35,211 nucleotides of DNA from Pseudomonas donghuensis (GCF_000259195.1 NZ_JH650765.1:82713-117923), one strand, 5' to 3'. Positions 16,088 through 25,786 are shown, counted from the stretch's first letter. Made by a program: numbers and translations. Notes: generated from the sequence alone by a model not told the origin.

Positions 16088-17008
16088 TCAGCCAACAAAC
16101 CTCTCAAGAAATGCCCGCTGCTCAAGCCACGCCATCTCCTGCACCACCGGCCGGAACCGTACCACGTGCCCCGGCAGCATCTGCGCCATTCTCGCCAGCG
16201 CCAGCGGCGTCAACGCCCCCAAGCGCGGATAACCACCAATGGTCTGCCGGTCATTGAGCAGCACGATTGGCTGGCCATCCGGCGGCACCTGCACCGCGCC
16301 TAAAGGGATACCTTCAGAGATCATCGCCGGGCCCTGGTACTGCAACACCGGCCCCAACAGGCGAATGCCCATTCGATCGGCACGGCTGTCGAGGGTCCAT
16401 TCACGGTTGAACGCTTCAAACAGGCTTGTGCCACTAAAATCGCCGATCTGCGCGCCGAGCAACAGATCAAGCGGCGCCCTGTCGGTAAAGTCCGGCCACA
16501 ACGCCTCCGGCACTTCTTTGAGCGCTTTCGCCACGCCGGCATATTCCAGCGGTTGCCCCTTGGCCAGCGGCGAGCCCAAACCATCCAGCCCGCCGAGCTC
16601 TTCACGCACCACGCTGGCACAACTGCCCAGCACCTGCGGCGCCTTGAACCCGCCCGGCGCGGCGATGTATGCGCGGGCCCCGTGCAACGGCGAGTTCAAA
16701 CGCAGGCGCTGGCCCTTGCTCATGCTGAAACTGCGCCAGGGCTTGAGCGGCTGGCCATCGAGGCGTGCGTCGAGGTCGGCGCCGGCCAGGGCCAGGCAGC
16801 AGTCCTGCTCGGCAATCAGGCTGAAACCACCGAGGGTGACCTCGACCACCGCAGCCTCGGGCGCGTTACCCAGCAGCCAGTTGGCCCAGCGCATCGACAC
16901 CCAGTCCAGCGCCCCGCCCTGAGTCACGCCCAGGTGGCGCACGCCAAAGCGCCCGGCATCCTGCAACAGGCACAGCGGCGTGCTGGCCTCGATCGACAAC
17001 CGGCTCAT
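16088..17008 (-). CDS. pxpC: 5-oxoprolinase subunit C (biotin-dependent carboxyltransferase/AHS2 family)
   Basis: A 306-residue protein with the AHS2 fold. PLCLLQDAGRFGVRHLGVTQGGALDW at the start and SEGIPLGAVQVPPDGQPIVLLNDRQTIGGYPRLG near the end are the family signatures. With PxpA and PxpB it makes the ATP-dependent enzyme that opens 5-oxoproline to glutamate, a damage-product recycling step. It overlaps pxpB by four bases (ATGA type), so the two are translationally coupled. Confidence 0.92.
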   Translation of the reverse strand: MSRLSIEASTPLCLLQDAGRFGVRHLGVTQGGALDWVSMRWANWLLGNAPEAAVVEVTLGGFSLIAEQDCCLALAGADLDARLDGQPLKPWRSFSMSKGQRLRLNSPLHGARAYIAAPGGFKAPQVLGSCASVVREELGGLDGLGSPLAKGQPLEYAGVAKALKEVPEALWPDFTDRAPLDLLLGAQIGDFSGTSLFEAFNREWTLDSRADRMGIRLLGPVLQYQGPAMISEGIPLGAVQVPPDGQPIVLLNDRQTIGGYPRLGALTPLALARMAQMLPGHVVRFRPVVQEMAWLEQRAFLERFVG

Positions 17009-17709
17009 GCCTGTGCCTCCAGCGGCGTATCGTCGCCGCCCAGGTTAAGGAAGGTCGCACGCTCAACCGCCACGAAGCGCACCCGGTCACCCGGCTGCAG
17101 CAGGCTGTAGCCCTCGCGCTGACGGTCAAAGAGTTTGCTCGGGGTGCGCCCGATCAGGTTCCAGCCGCCAGGAGAAACCGCTGGATAAGCGGCGGTCTGC
17201 CGCTCGGCAATCCCCACGCTGCCGGCCGCCACGCGTTTGCGCGGGGTGGCCAGGCGCGGCGTGGCCAGTGCCTCTTCGACCAGGCCCATGAAGGCGAAGC
17301 CGGGGGCAAAGCCAAGGGCGAAGACCTGGTACTCACGCTCGCTGTGACGGCGAATGATGTCTGCCAGCGAGGTCTGGCAACGCTCGGCCAATAATTTCAG
17401 TTCCGGGCCGACGCTCAGGTCGTACCACACCGGGATCTCATGCTCACGACCGCCGCTGCCAGCGTCCGCTTGCAGGTCGCTGAGCGCTTCGCGGATGCAG
17501 GCCTGAGCCTCGGCTGGCGACATCTGGAGCAAGTCGAACTGCACCATCAGCGTGGTATAGGACGGCACCAGATCAACCAGACATTCGGCAAACGCGCTGC
17601 GCAAGCGCCGGCTGGCGGCGAGCATCCACGGCATGTTGCTTTCGTCGATGCGATCGAACAGGCGCACCATCAGGCAGTCGATGGCTACCACTTCAATACG
17701 GTAGTTCAT
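17005..17709 (-). CDS. pxpB: 5-oxoprolinase subunit B (KipI/AHS1 family)
   Basis: A 234-residue cyclophilin-like AHS1 protein. [24 protein letters not shown] and [17 protein letters not shown] are its hallmarks. It pairs with PxpC to form the kinase/hydrolase part of 5-oxoprolinase. The ends overlap both neighbours by four bases. The Bacillus orthologue KipI was first described as a histidine-kinase inhibitor, but the pxpABC setting points to the metabolic role. Confidence 0.92.
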   Translation of the reverse strand: MNYRIEVVAIDCLMVRLFDRIDESNMPWMLAASRRLRSAFAECLVDLVPSYTTLMVQFDLLQMSPAEAQACIREALSDLQADAGSGGREHEIPVWYDLSVGPELKLLAERCQTSLADIIRRHSEREYQVFALGFAPGFAFMGLVEEALATPRLATPRKRVAAGSVGIAERQTAAYPAVSPGGWNLIGRTPSKLFDRQREGYSLLQPGDRVRFVAVERATFLNLGGDDTPLEAQA

Positions 17710-18458
17710 GGCACCGCCTGGGCATCGAGGGCCTGACGGATCTGCCGGACGGCGGCAATCGAGCTGTCGTTGTCACCATGCACGCACAAGGTATCGGCCT
17801 GCAGCAGCAGCGCGCTGCCATCGCTGGCAATCAGCGGCTCGCCCCGGGCCAAGCGCAAAGCCTGTTCGACGATCAGCGCCGGATCGTGATGCACCGCCCC
17901 CGGCAAGCGCCGCGACACCAGGTGGCCGCTGGCGTCATAGGCGCGGTCGGCAAAAGCCTCGAACCACAGGGTCACGCCGTACTCATCACCCAGGGCCTGG
18001 GCCGCGCTGTTGTCGGCGGTGGCCATCAGCATCAGCGGCAGTTGCCGGTCATAGGCGGCCACAGCTTCCAGCACGGCACGCAGCTTGAGCGGGTCGGCCA
18101 TCATGTCGTTGTACAGCGCGCCGTGGGGTTTGACGTAGGCAACCTGCGTCCCCTGGGTGCGGCAAATGCCGTCCAGGGCGCCGATCTGGTAATGCAGCAG
18201 GTCGCGAATCTCTTCGGCACTGCAGGCCATGGAGCGACGGCCAAAGCCGACCAGGTCCTGGTAGGCCGGGTGGGCGCCGATGCGCACCTGGTTGGCCACG
18301 GCCAGGGCCACGGTCTTGCGCATGATCCCGGGGTCGCCGGCGTGGAAGCCGCAGGCGATGTTGGCGCAATCAACATAGGGCATGACCTGGGCGTCCAGGC
18401 CCATGGTCCAGCTGCCAAAACTTTCACCCATATCGCAATTCAGTAACAGGCGGCTCAC
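17706..18458 (-). CDS. pxpA: 5-oxoprolinase subunit A (LamB/YcsF family)
   Basis: A 250-residue protein with [28 protein letters not shown] and [12 protein letters not shown], the conserved metal-site and active-site stretches of the YcsF family. It is the subunit thought to bind 5-oxoproline. I chose GTG 18458 ([12 protein letters not shown]), with AAGGAG eight bases upstream and the usual 250-residue length; the frame to 18497 adds 13 unsupported residues. First of three coupled pxp genes; 25 bases separate it from the MFS gene. Confidence 0.9.
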   Translation of the reverse strand: MSRLLLNCDMGESFGSWTMGLDAQVMPYVDCANIACGFHAGDPGIMRKTVALAVANQVRIGAHPAYQDLVGFGRRSMACSAEEIRDLLHYQIGALDGICRTQGTQVAYVKPHGALYNDMMADPLKLRAVLEAVAAYDRQLPLMLMATADNSAAQALGDEYGVTLWFEAFADRAYDASGHLVSRRLPGAVHHDPALIVEQALRLARGEPLIASDGSALLLQADTLCVHGDNDSSIAAVRQIRQALDAQAVP

Positions 18459-18483
18459 GAGTGATACTCCTTCAGGCTCGGCC

Positions 18484-19770
18484 TTAACGGGCTTCAAGTT
18501 GTTTGCCGCGGGTTTCCGGCAGGCTCAGTGCTGCCAGAATTACCACTCCGTAGGACACTGCGGCAAATCCGCCGATACCCAGGCCCAGCGGAATCTTCTG
18601 GCTGAGCAAACCGATCAGCAGCGGGAAGAACGCCGCCAGGGCGCGGCCGATGTTGTAGCAAAAGCCCTGGCCCGAGCCGCGGATGCGGGTGGGGAACAGT
18701 TCGGTAAGAAACGCGCCCATGCCGCTGAAGATCCCCGAGGCGAAGAAGCCCAGGGGGAAGCCCAGCCAGAGCATCACGCCGTCACTGACCGGCATCTGGG
18801 TGTAAAGCAGGACAATGATGAACGAGCCGACGGCGAACAGGATGAAGTTCTTTTTCCGGCCCAACAGGTCGGTCAGGTAGGCACTGATCACGTAGCCGAT
18901 GTAGGAGCCGAAGATCACCATCGCCAGGTAGCCGCCGGTACCCAGTACGCTCAGGCCCCGTTCGTTCTTGAGAAAGGTCGGCAGCCACGAGGTGATGGCG
19001 TAGTAACCGCCCAGGGCGCCGGTGGTCAGCAACGAAGCGCGAATAGTGGTGAAGAGCATGCCCGGAGCGAAGATCTCATAAAAATGCGAAGGTGCTTCGG
19101 TTTTCTCGGCGGCCCTGGCCTGCTGGTAGATCTCCGGGTCCTTGACCAGGCGCCGGACAAAAATCACGAACACCGCCGGTACGATGCCCAGCAGGAACAG
19201 CGCACGCCAGGCGTCTTCCGGCGGCAACAGCGAGAACAGCACGGCATACAGGATCGCCGTCAGCCCCCAGCCAATGGCCCAGCCGGACTGCACCATGCCG
19301 ACCGCCTTGCCACGGTCCTGAGCGCGGATCACCTCGCCGATCAGCACTGCGCCGGCCGTCCACTCACCGCCAAAGCCAAAGCCCATCAGGGTACGGGCGA
19401 TCAGCAGTTGTTCGTAGTTCTGGGCAAAGCCGCAGAGGAAGGTAAAAAATGCAAACCACAACACCGTCAGTTGCAGGGTGCGCACGCGGCCGATGCGGTC
19501 GGAGAGAATGCCGGCGATCCAGCCGCCCAGGGCCGAGGCGATCAGGGTGCTGGTGTGAATCAGCCCGGCCTCGGCGGTGGTGATGCCCCACAGGGCGATC
19601 AGGGTGGGGATGACGAAGCTGAGCATCTGCGTGTCCATGCCATCCAGGCCGTAGCCGATCTTGCAGCTCCAGAAGGTCCGGCGTTCCTGCTTGTTGATGT
19701 TGCGGTACCAGTCGAATGGTCCCGCCACTGACCTGGGTTTGACCTGTTGCTGCACGCCCGATGGGTTCAT
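18484..19770 (-). CDS. MFS transporter, candidate 5-oxoproline or organic-acid symporter
   Basis: A 428-residue, twelve-helix Major Facilitator protein. It shows [21 protein letters not shown] (the loop 2-3 signature GxxxDRxGRR-like), [22 protein letters not shown] (helix 4) and [11 protein letters not shown] in the second half. The sequence is closest in style to the sialate/aromatic-acid symporter groups. The ATG at 19770 follows GAGG; the longer frame to 20220 runs into the LysR gene. Being first in the pxp operon, it probably imports 5-oxoproline or a related acid (inference). Confidence 0.88.
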   Translation of the reverse strand: MNPSGVQQQVKPRSVAGPFDWYRNINKQERRTFWSCKIGYGLDGMDTQMLSFVIPTLIALWGITTAEAGLIHTSTLIASALGGWIAGILSDRIGRVRTLQLTVLWFAFFTFLCGFAQNYEQLLIARTLMGFGFGGEWTAGAVLIGEVIRAQDRGKAVGMVQSGWAIGWGLTAILYAVLFSLLPPEDAWRALFLLGIVPAVFVIFVRRLVKDPEIYQQARAAEKTEAPSHFYEIFAPGMLFTTIRASLLTTGALGGYYAITSWLPTFLKNERGLSVLGTGGYLAMVIFGSYIGYVISAYLTDLLGRKKNFILFAVGSFIIVLLYTQMPVSDGVMLWLGFPLGFFASGIFSGMGAFLTELFPTRIRGSGQGFCYNIGRALAAFFPLLIGLLSQKIPLGLGIGGFAAVSYGVVILAALSLPETRGKQLEAR

Positions 19771-19803
19771 GGTTGCCTCAGCTTGTTGGTATTGTTTTAA
19801 CGA

Positions 19804-19818
19804 CGACAGCATATGTCG
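19804..19818. promoter_or_regulatory. Palindrome in the LysR/MFS divergent region
   Basis: CGACA-GCATA-TGTCG is a 15-base inverted repeat in the 142-base region between the divergent MFS and LysR genes, 34 bases before the MFS start. It is a candidate operator for the adjacent LysR protein, though the exact T-N11-A form is not obvious. Confidence 0.35.
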
Positions 19819-19912
19819 CGGCCTGAGGATCATTTTTCGACGGGCGCAGGTTGTCGTCCAACGAGAAAAACCAGCTGTCTGGCATAAGAAAAACTTGATC
19901 AGTGAGCGCGCC

Positions 19913-20824
19913 ATGAACCTCAAATTCCTCGAAACCTTCGTCTGGGTGGCCCGGCTCAAGAGCTTTCGCCTGACCGCCGAAAAGCTCTTCACCACCCAGG
20001 CGTCGATCTCCAGCCGTATCGCGGCGCTGGAGGCCGACCTCGGGGTCAGGTTGCTGTTGCGCGACTCACGCGGCGTGAGCCTGACCCCGGAAGGCAGCAA
20101 GGTGCTGGAATACGCCGAACAGATGCTCGACACCGCCAAGGCCCTCAAACAATCGCTGGACAGCGACCGGGCCAAGGTCGGGCGCATTCGCATCGGCGTG
20201 ATGGACACGGTGATCCACACCTGGATGAGCCCGCTGGTGTCGGAGCTGATGGAGCGCTACCCGCAGGTGGAAATCGAACTGGTCGCCGATACCGCGCTTA
20301 ACTTGCGCGAACAGCTGCAAAAAGGCTTTCTCGATGTGATTCTGCAAACCGACCTGTTGCGCCAGGAATCGATCCGCAGCCTGGACCTGGCGCGCTATCC
20401 CATGGGCTGGATCGTCGCCCGCCAGTCGATCTACAACCGCGACTACGCCTCGCTGGCGGACCTGGCCCGCGAGCGCATCGTCACCTTCTCGAAGAACTCG
20501 CGTCCGCACCAGGAAGTGCTCAGCCTGCTACAGGCCGAAGGCGTCGGCGCGCCACGGCTGAACTGCGTGAATTCGGTGGCGGCGATTACCCGCTTGCTGC
20601 GTGACGGCTTTGGCATCGGCGCCCTGCCGCCAGCGCTGGTCAGCGAAGAACTGGCCCGTGGCGAACTGATCCTGTTGCCGCTGGCCCAGCAACCACCGAG
20701 CCTGGAGCTGGTGGTGGCCTGGCAGACCGGTGTCGAGCTGGTCGATGAGGTGGTGCAACTGTGCCGCAACGTGCTGGAGCGCTACGCCCGCGATGCCGGG
20801 CCGCAGCGCATCGTGCTGGTTTAG
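19913..20824 (+). CDS. LysR-family transcriptional regulator
   Basis: A 303-residue regulator. The N-terminal winged helix-turn-helix is clear: FLETFVWVARLKSFRLTAEKLFTTQASISSRIAALEADLG (residues 4-43). The effector domain begins near residue 90 (IRIGVMDTVIHTWMSPLV) and contains the usual LLRDGFGIGALPPALV. Placed head-to-head with the MFS-pxpABC operon, it most likely controls it in response to 5-oxoproline or a metabolite (inference from position). Its stop overlaps that of the convergent DUF2937 gene by four bases. Confidence 0.92.
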   Translation: MNLKFLETFVWVARLKSFRLTAEKLFTTQASISSRIAALEADLGVRLLLRDSRGVSLTPEGSKVLEYAEQMLDTAKALKQSLDSDRAKVGRIRIGVMDTVIHTWMSPLVSELMERYPQVEIELVADTALNLREQLQKGFLDVILQTDLLRQESIRSLDLARYPMGWIVARQSIYNRDYASLADLARERIVTFSKNSRPHQEVLSLLQAEGVGAPRLNCVNSVAAITRLLRDGFGIGALPPALVSEELARGELILLPLAQQPPSLELVVAWQTGVELVDEVVQLCRNVLERYARDAGPQRIVLV

Positions 20825-21342
20825 CGCCAGCTCTCCTGCACCGCCTTGCGCCGCCCGCCAAGTGCGACCCAGCCAAGCAACAGCAGCAGGCTTTCGACCA
20901 CCAGCGCCAACACCAGCGCGCAGCTCAGGCCCCAGGCCAGGGCCTCGGGATTGAGGAGGATCTGGTAGCGGTAGCCGTTGAGGGTTTCTTCGCGCAGTTG
21001 CGGGTTGGCGGTGACCAGCACATGCCAGGTTTTCGCCAGCCACGGGCCTTGCAGAATCTGCCATTCCTGCTCGAACTGGCGGTTGCGGATCAACAGGCTT
21101 TCGATGCTGTTGGCATCGCTGGTGAACACCGGGTCGTCGCTGCTGCGGTAATGGCCCAGCAGCGCCTGCAGGTCGCCGTTGAAAAAGCGTTTGGCGGTGT
21201 CTTCAAAGCCCTTGAGGCCTTCGCGCGATTCGAGCAGGTGCGCCTCGACCCGCTGGCCATAATCGACGATATAGCCCGGCACTTGCAGGCCAATCAGCAA
21301 ACCGCAGGTAAACAACAGCAAGCGCAGGTAACTTCTGAACAT
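20821..21342 (-). CDS. DUF2937 family membrane protein
   Basis: A 173-residue protein with an N-terminal transmembrane segment (LLLFTCGLLIGLQVPGYIV) and a C-terminal one (ALAWGLSCALVLALVVESLLLLLGWVAL) around a soluble loop of about 110 residues containing FEDTAKRFFNGDLQALLGHY. This is the DUF2937 layout; the function is unknown. I chose the ATG at 21342, with AAGGA upstream. It starts 11 bases after the glutamine amidotransferase gene and is probably last in a three-gene operon. Confidence 0.85.
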   Translation of the reverse strand: MFRSYLRLLLFTCGLLIGLQVPGYIVDYGQRVEAHLLESREGLKGFEDTAKRFFNGDLQALLGHYRSSDDPVFTSDANSIESLLIRNRQFEQEWQILQGPWLAKTWHVLVTANPQLREETLNGYRYQILLNPEALAWGLSCALVLALVVESLLLLLGWVALGGRRKAVQESWR

Positions 21343-21353
21343 GGGGCTGATCC

Positions 21354-22130
21354 TTAGCTGGCCTGACCTTCGGCGATGCACTCGCCACGGCGCCACAAGG
21401 CCCACTGGCCAGGCGCGTAGCGGTGCCAGGTTTCGTTCTCGGTGAGGGCCTCGGTGGCGATCACCGTGACCACATCGTTAGGGGTGGTTTCAGCCTGGAA
21501 GTCGACGATCATGTCGACGTCCTTCAGCCGTGCCGGGCCGAACGGCGCACGGCGGGTTATGTGCACCAGCTTGGTCGAGCAGAAGCAGAACAGCCAGTCG
21601 CCATCGCTGAACAGGCAGTTGAACACGCCCTTGCCACGGTATTCGGCGCAGGCCGCGACCAGTACCGGCAGCAGTTGCTCGACCTCAACCGGCTCGGGGA
21701 AGGCTTCGCGCACACGGTTGAGCAGGTCGCAGAACGCCGCTTCGCTGTCAGTGTCGCCGATCGGTCGGTAGAAGCTCGCCTGGCCCTTGAACTCACCGAG
21801 CTGGCCGTTGTGCGCAAAGCACCAGTTGCGGCCCCACAGCTCGCGTACGAACGGATGGGTGTTGGACAGGCTGACCTTGCCGACATTGGCCTGGCGAATG
21901 TGGCCGATCACCACCTCGCTCTTGATCGGGTAGCGTTGCACCAGGTTGGCGACTTCCGACTCGCAGCTCGCCGCCGGGTCCTGGAACAGGCGCAGGCCAC
22001 GGCCTTCGTAGAAGGCGATGCCCCAGCCGTCACGGTGCGGGCCGGTGCGCCCGCCACGCTGCATCAGCCCGGTGAAGCTGAAAACGATGTCGGTCGGCAC
22101 ATTGGCGCTCATGCCCAGTAGTTCACACAT
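21354..22130 (-). CDS. Class II glutamine amidotransferase (YafJ family)
   Basis: A 258-residue Ntn-hydrolase. Met removal would expose Cys2 (MCELLGMSANVPTDI), the catalytic nucleophile. The glutamine-binding GGRTGPHRDGWGIAFYEG and NTHPFVRELWGRNWCFAHNGQL stretches match the YafJ group. No synthetase domain is attached, so the ammonia acceptor is unknown. It uses the ATG at 22130 with GGAG nine bases upstream. It lies 22 bases after the small membrane protein gene and 11 before the DUF2937 gene. Confidence 0.92.
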   Translation of the reverse strand: MCELLGMSANVPTDIVFSFTGLMQRGGRTGPHRDGWGIAFYEGRGLRLFQDPAASCESEVANLVQRYPIKSEVVIGHIRQANVGKVSLSNTHPFVRELWGRNWCFAHNGQLGEFKGQASFYRPIGDTDSEAAFCDLLNRVREAFPEPVEVEQLLPVLVAACAEYRGKGVFNCLFSDGDWLFCFCSTKLVHITRRAPFGPARLKDVDMIVDFQAETTPNDVVTVIATEALTENETWHRYAPGQWALWRRGECIAEGQAS

Positions 22131-22152
22131 GCTTGGCTGCTCCGGGCAAATC

Positions 22153-22644
22153 CTACAGACGCGGCTCGACCCGCGTGCCGCTGCCGCCCAGCGGCGCTGC
22201 AGGTGGCGGGTTACGGTAGCGGTCGCTGCGGTCGGCGGCGAACGGCTCATCGCTCACAGGCTCCTGGGCTTCACGCTGGGCGGCCGCTTCGGCCTGCTCA
22301 CGGCGGGCCTTGGCGCGCCGCTCCAGCGGCCAGCGGATGAACACGAACAGTGCATACAAGGCGAACGCGATCATGCCGTACATGGCCAGGTCGGCTGCGG
22401 CGCGCAGGGCGTTGTTGCCGACCTTGAACAGGGTATCGAGGGCGGCAATGGCGATGGCCGGGGCGAATTTTTCCTTGACCGGGTCGACGATGGTCGGGGT
22501 CAGCAGCAGTACCGCCATCAGTACCCGCAGCGGTTCACGCAGCCAGCGCCACATCCAGCCAGTCAGGCGAAAGCCCACCAGCAGGCATCCCAAGGCGGCA
22601 AGGGCATAGAGGCCCCAGGCGAGCAGATAGTCGTTCTCGGTCAT
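22153..22644 (-). CDS. Conserved hypothetical inner-membrane protein
   Basis: A 163-residue protein with about three transmembrane helices (LAWGLYALAALGCLLVGF; PLRVLMAVLLLTPTIV; LAMYGMIAFALYALFVFI) and a charged Arg/Glu/Pro-rich cytoplasmic tail of about 55 residues. I recognise no named family. Its tight spacing with the amidotransferase and DUF2937 genes suggests a shared membrane-linked process, but none can be named. Confidence 0.78.
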   Translation of the reverse strand: MTENDYLLAWGLYALAALGCLLVGFRLTGWMWRWLREPLRVLMAVLLLTPTIVDPVKEKFAPAIAIAALDTLFKVGNNALRAAADLAMYGMIAFALYALFVFIRWPLERRAKARREQAEAAAQREAQEPVSDEPFAADRSDRYRNPPPAAPLGGSGTRVEPRL

Positions 22645-22728
22645 GGTGTCCGTGGCAAGCTAGGCAAATAGACGCTTATGATAAACACTTTTCCGCGCGC
22701 AGGCGCCCCCCAGCCAAGAGAACCCCGC

Positions 22729-24780
22729 ATGTCCGCAGACGCCACCGCTCCCCGTGCCCCGATTGCCCGCAAGGCCGAAGGTGCCGATCCCTATGCCTGG
22801 CTGCAGCAACGCGACACCCCCGAGGTGCTGGCTTACCTGAACGCCGAGAACGCCTATCAGCAAGCGCAACTGGCCGATCAGGCGCCGCTGCGCGAACAGC
22901 TGTTCGAAGAGATCAAGGCGCGCATCCTTGAAACCGACTTGTCGCTGCCTTCGCCCTGGGGCCCGTACCTGTACTACACCCGCACCACCGCCGGTGACGA
23001 GTACGCCCGCCATTACCGCTGCCCGCGCCCGGCCGATGATGCCAATACCGTCGATGAAGCGCGCGAGGAGCTGCTGCTCGACCCCAATGCGTTGGCCAAG
23101 GGCGGCTTCCTGTCCATGGGCGCCTTCAGCATCAGCCCCGACCACCAGCGCCTGGCCTACAGCCTGGACACCACGGGCGACGAGATCTACACCCTGTACG
23201 TCAAGGACCTGGCCAGCGGCGCCATCGAGCAACTGCCGTTCGAGGACTGCGACGGCAGCATGACCTGGGCCAACGACAACCAGACGTTGTTCTTCGCCGA
23301 ACTGGACGACACCCACCGCCCGCACAAGTTGCTGCGCCATCGCCTGGGCAGCGCCAGTGTCGAAGCAGTCTATGAAGAAACCGACGGTCGTTTCTTCTTG
23401 CACTGCTACCGCGCCAGCTCCGAGCGCCAGCTGATCCTGCTGCTCAACAGCAAGACCACCAGCGAAGCCTGGGTGCTCGATGCCGAACACCCCGAGCAGG
23501 CCTTTACCTGCCTGGCGCCCCGGGTCGAGGGCCATGAGTACTACCCTGACCACGGCCAGCTCGAAGGCCAGTGGCGCTGGTTTATCCGCAGCAACCAGGA
23601 CGGCATCAACTTCGCCCTGTACCAGGCTGTTGCCGACGTAGTGCCCACCCGCGAGCAATGGCAACTGTTGGTGGCCCATCGCGACACGGTGATGCTCGAG
23701 GGCCTGACCCTCAACGCCAGCGCCCTGAGCCTGAGCCTGCGCGAAGGCGGCCTACCGATCATCGAGGTGCACCCGCAGGGCTTGCCGGCCTACCGCGTGG
23801 AGCTGCCGGACGCCGCCTACAGCCTGTACGTGCAGGACAGCCTGGAGTTCGTCAGCACGCGCATCCGCCTGCGTTACCAGTCGCTCAACCGCCCGGCCCA
23901 GGTGCGCCAGCTGGAGCTGGCCAACGGCGCCCAGCAAGTGCTCAAGGAAACCCCGGTGCTCGGCCCGTTCGACCCGGACGCCTATGTCAGCCAGCGCCTG
24001 TGGGCAACCGCCGCCGATGGCACCCAGGTACCTATCAGCCTGGTGCAGCGCCGTGCCGACGTTGGCAAGCCGGTGCCGCTGTACCTGTACGGTTACGGCG
24101 CCTACGGCGAAAGCCTCGATCCGTGGTTCTCCCACGCCCGCCTGAGCCTGCTCGAGCGCGGCGTGGCCTTTGCCATTGCCCACGTGCGCGGCGGCGGTGA
24201 ACTGGGTGAAGCCTGGTACCACGCCGGCAAGCAGGCGCACAAGCACAACACCTTCGGCGACTTCATCGCCTGTGCCGAACACCTGATCGCCCAGGGCGTG
24301 ACCGGCGCCGAGCAGTTGGCGATCAGCGGCGGCAGCGCCGGTGGCCTGCTGATCGGCGCGGTGCTCAACCAGCGCCCGGAGCTGTTCAAGGCCGCAATTG
24401 CCGAAGTGCCGTTCGTCGATGTGCTCAACACCATGCTCGACCCCGAGCTGCCGCTGACCGTCACCGAATACGACGAGTGGGGCAACCCCGAAGAGCCCGA
24501 GGTGTATGAGCGGATCAAGGCCTACGCCCCCTATGAGAACGTCCGTGCCCAGGCCTACCCTGCCCTGCTGGTGGTTGCCGGTTACAACGACAGCCGCGTG
24601 CAGTATTGGGAAGCGGCCAAGTGGGTAGCGCGGCTGCGGGTGACCAAGACCGACGACAATCTGTTGCTGCTCAAGACCGAAATGGGGGCCGGCCACGGCG
24701 GCATGAGCGGGCGCTACCAGGGGCTGCGCGACGTGGCGCTGGAGTACGCGTTCGTATTTAACGTGCTGGGCGTGGTGTAA
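22729..24780 (+). CDS. ptrB: Oligopeptidase B (S9 family)
   Basis: A 683-residue serine peptidase that cuts short peptides after Arg/Lys. The N-terminal half is the seven-bladed propeller (ADPYAWLQQRDTPEVLAYL begins it), and the C-terminal half the alpha/beta hydrolase. The triad is readable: Ser536 in ISGGSAGGLL, Asp621 in VVAGYNDSRVQYWEAAKW, His656 in GAGHGGMSGR. GVAFAIAHVRGGGELG is a family stretch. There is no signal peptide, so it is cytosolic. I start it at ATG 22729; the frame from 22678 adds a low-complexity lead. Confidence 0.95.
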   Translation: MSADATAPRAPIARKAEGADPYAWLQQRDTPEVLAYLNAENAYQQAQLADQAPLREQLFEEIKARILETDLSLPSPWGPYLYYTRTTAGDEYARHYRCPRPADDANTVDEAREELLLDPNALAKGGFLSMGAFSISPDHQRLAYSLDTTGDEIYTLYVKDLASGAIEQLPFEDCDGSMTWANDNQTLFFAELDDTHRPHKLLRHRLGSASVEAVYEETDGRFFLHCYRASSERQLILLLNSKTTSEAWVLDAEHPEQAFTCLAPRVEGHEYYPDHGQLEGQWRWFIRSNQDGINFALYQAVADVVPTREQWQLLVAHRDTVMLEGLTLNASALSLSLREGGLPIIEVHPQGLPAYRVELPDAAYSLYVQDSLEFVSTRIRLRYQSLNRPAQVRQLELANGAQQVLKETPVLGPFDPDAYVSQRLWATAADGTQVPISLVQRRADVGKPVPLYLYGYGAYGESLDPWFSHARLSLLERGVAFAIAHVRGGGELGEAWYHAGKQAHKHNTFGDFIACAEHLIAQGVTGAEQLAISGGSAGGLLIGAVLNQRPELFKAAIAEVPFVDVLNTMLDPELPLTVTEYDEWGNPEEPEVYERIKAYAPYENVRAQAYPALLVVAGYNDSRVQYWEAAKWVARLRVTKTDDNLLLLKTEMGAGHGGMSGRYQGLRDVALEYAFVFNVLGVV

Positions 24781-24809
24781 ATCGGAAAATTTGTTGTCTG
24801 ATCAAGCGA

Positions 24810-24881
24810 ATCGCCGGCCAGGCCGGCTGCCACAAATCCTGTGGGAGCTGGCCTTGCCAGCGATGGGCTGCGCAGCAGCCC
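24810..24881. repeat. REPIN (second type) plus adjacent hairpin after ptrB
   Basis: Arms at 24810-24834 (ATCGCCGGCCAGGCCGGCTG...) and 24838-24864 (...GGCCTTGCCAGCGAT) with almost no spacer. GGGCTGC-GCA-GCAGCCC (24865-24881) abuts it and may serve as a ptrB terminator. Confidence 0.75.
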
Positions 24882-24917
24882 CAGAACAGACACCACAAAA
24901 CTAAAAGAACGACGCAA

Positions 24918-25391
24918 ATGCCTGAACCCACCCACCTCAACAACGAAATCCGCGACATGCTCATGGACTGCGGCCTGTTCGACCAGTTGCTGCCCGGCGA
25001 CTTCCAGGCCGCCGCCGGCTACTTCAGCATCAGCAACATGAGCGAAGGCACCCAGATTTTTCGCGAAGGCGATGCCGGCACCTTCATGTGCATCATCCAT
25101 CACGGCGTAGTTTCAGTGCGCAAGACCGACGCCGAGCAGCGCCAGGTGGAAATCGCCACCCTGCGCAAGGGCCGCGCCTTCGGCGAAATGGCCGTGCTCG
25201 ACGGTGAACGGCGCTCGGCCAGCTGCATTGCCGCCAGCGACTGCCAGTTGCTCAACCTGGGCAAGGACTCGCTGGAAAAGATGCTCAACGACGCCCCGAA
25301 GATCGCCGCCAAGATCATCCGCGCCCTGGCCGTGGCCCTGTCCCGGCGCTTGCGCATGCAGGACGGTCAGCGCCTGGCCCAGCAGGTCTAG
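24918..25391 (+). CDS. Cyclic nucleotide-binding domain protein
   Basis: A 157-residue protein that is almost entirely one cNMP-binding beta-roll. The phosphate-binding cassette is FGEMAVLDGERRSASC (residues ~92-107), with the Glu and Arg needed to hold the cyclic phosphate. FREGDAGTFMCIIHHGVVSVRK is the preceding conserved turn. No DNA-binding or enzyme domain follows, only a C-terminal helix (AKIIRALAVALSRRLRMQ). It may act as a sensor for a partner. It overlaps the convergent Pro-rich gene by four bases. Confidence 0.85.
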   Translation: MPEPTHLNNEIRDMLMDCGLFDQLLPGDFQAAAGYFSISNMSEGTQIFREGDAGTFMCIIHHGVVSVRKTDAEQRQVEIATLRKGRAFGEMAVLDGERRSASCIAASDCQLLNLGKDSLEKMLNDAPKIAAKIIRALAVALSRRLRMQDGQRLAQQV

Positions 25392-25660
25392 TCGCCCTTG
25401 GCCTTGCTGTTGTCCGGGTTCAAACCAGGCAATGGCTGATCCTTGGGCGGGTTGGGCACCGGCATCGGCGGCAGCAATGGCGCGCCCGGTTGCGCATCAC
25501 CGGCGCGCGGCGGCGTACTCGGCGTCACCTGCGGATACGGCGTTGGCGTCGCCGTGCCCGGCGCACCCGGCACCGGGGTGATCAGCCGTGGCTGCAAATC
25601 AGCGGCCATGGCAGGTTGCAGGCTGGCACAGATCAATACCGCAATGATCGCGTAACGCAT
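25388..25660 (-). CDS. Small exported proline-rich protein
   Basis: A 90-residue protein with a signal peptide (MRYAIIAVLICASLQPAMA) and a mature part of nearly 25 % proline (for example PPMPVPNPPKDQPLPG) of low complexity. AAGGAG sits before the ATG. No domain is recognisable. It converges on the cyclic-nucleotide-binding gene with a four-base overlap. Confidence 0.7.
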   Translation of the reverse strand: MRYAIIAVLICASLQPAMAADLQPRLITPVPGAPGTATPTPYPQVTPSTPPRAGDAQPGAPLLPPMPVPNPPKDQPLPGLNPDNSKAKGD

Positions 25661-25786
25661 GCACAGGCTCCTTGAGGGTCCTGGCTACAGGCTACTCCCA
25701 CCGCGCACGGTTTGCCTGTCCGAATTGCCCGCCATCGGGCTAAACTTCAAGGCATAACCGTAACAAGCCCGAGAAAAGGTAATCCC

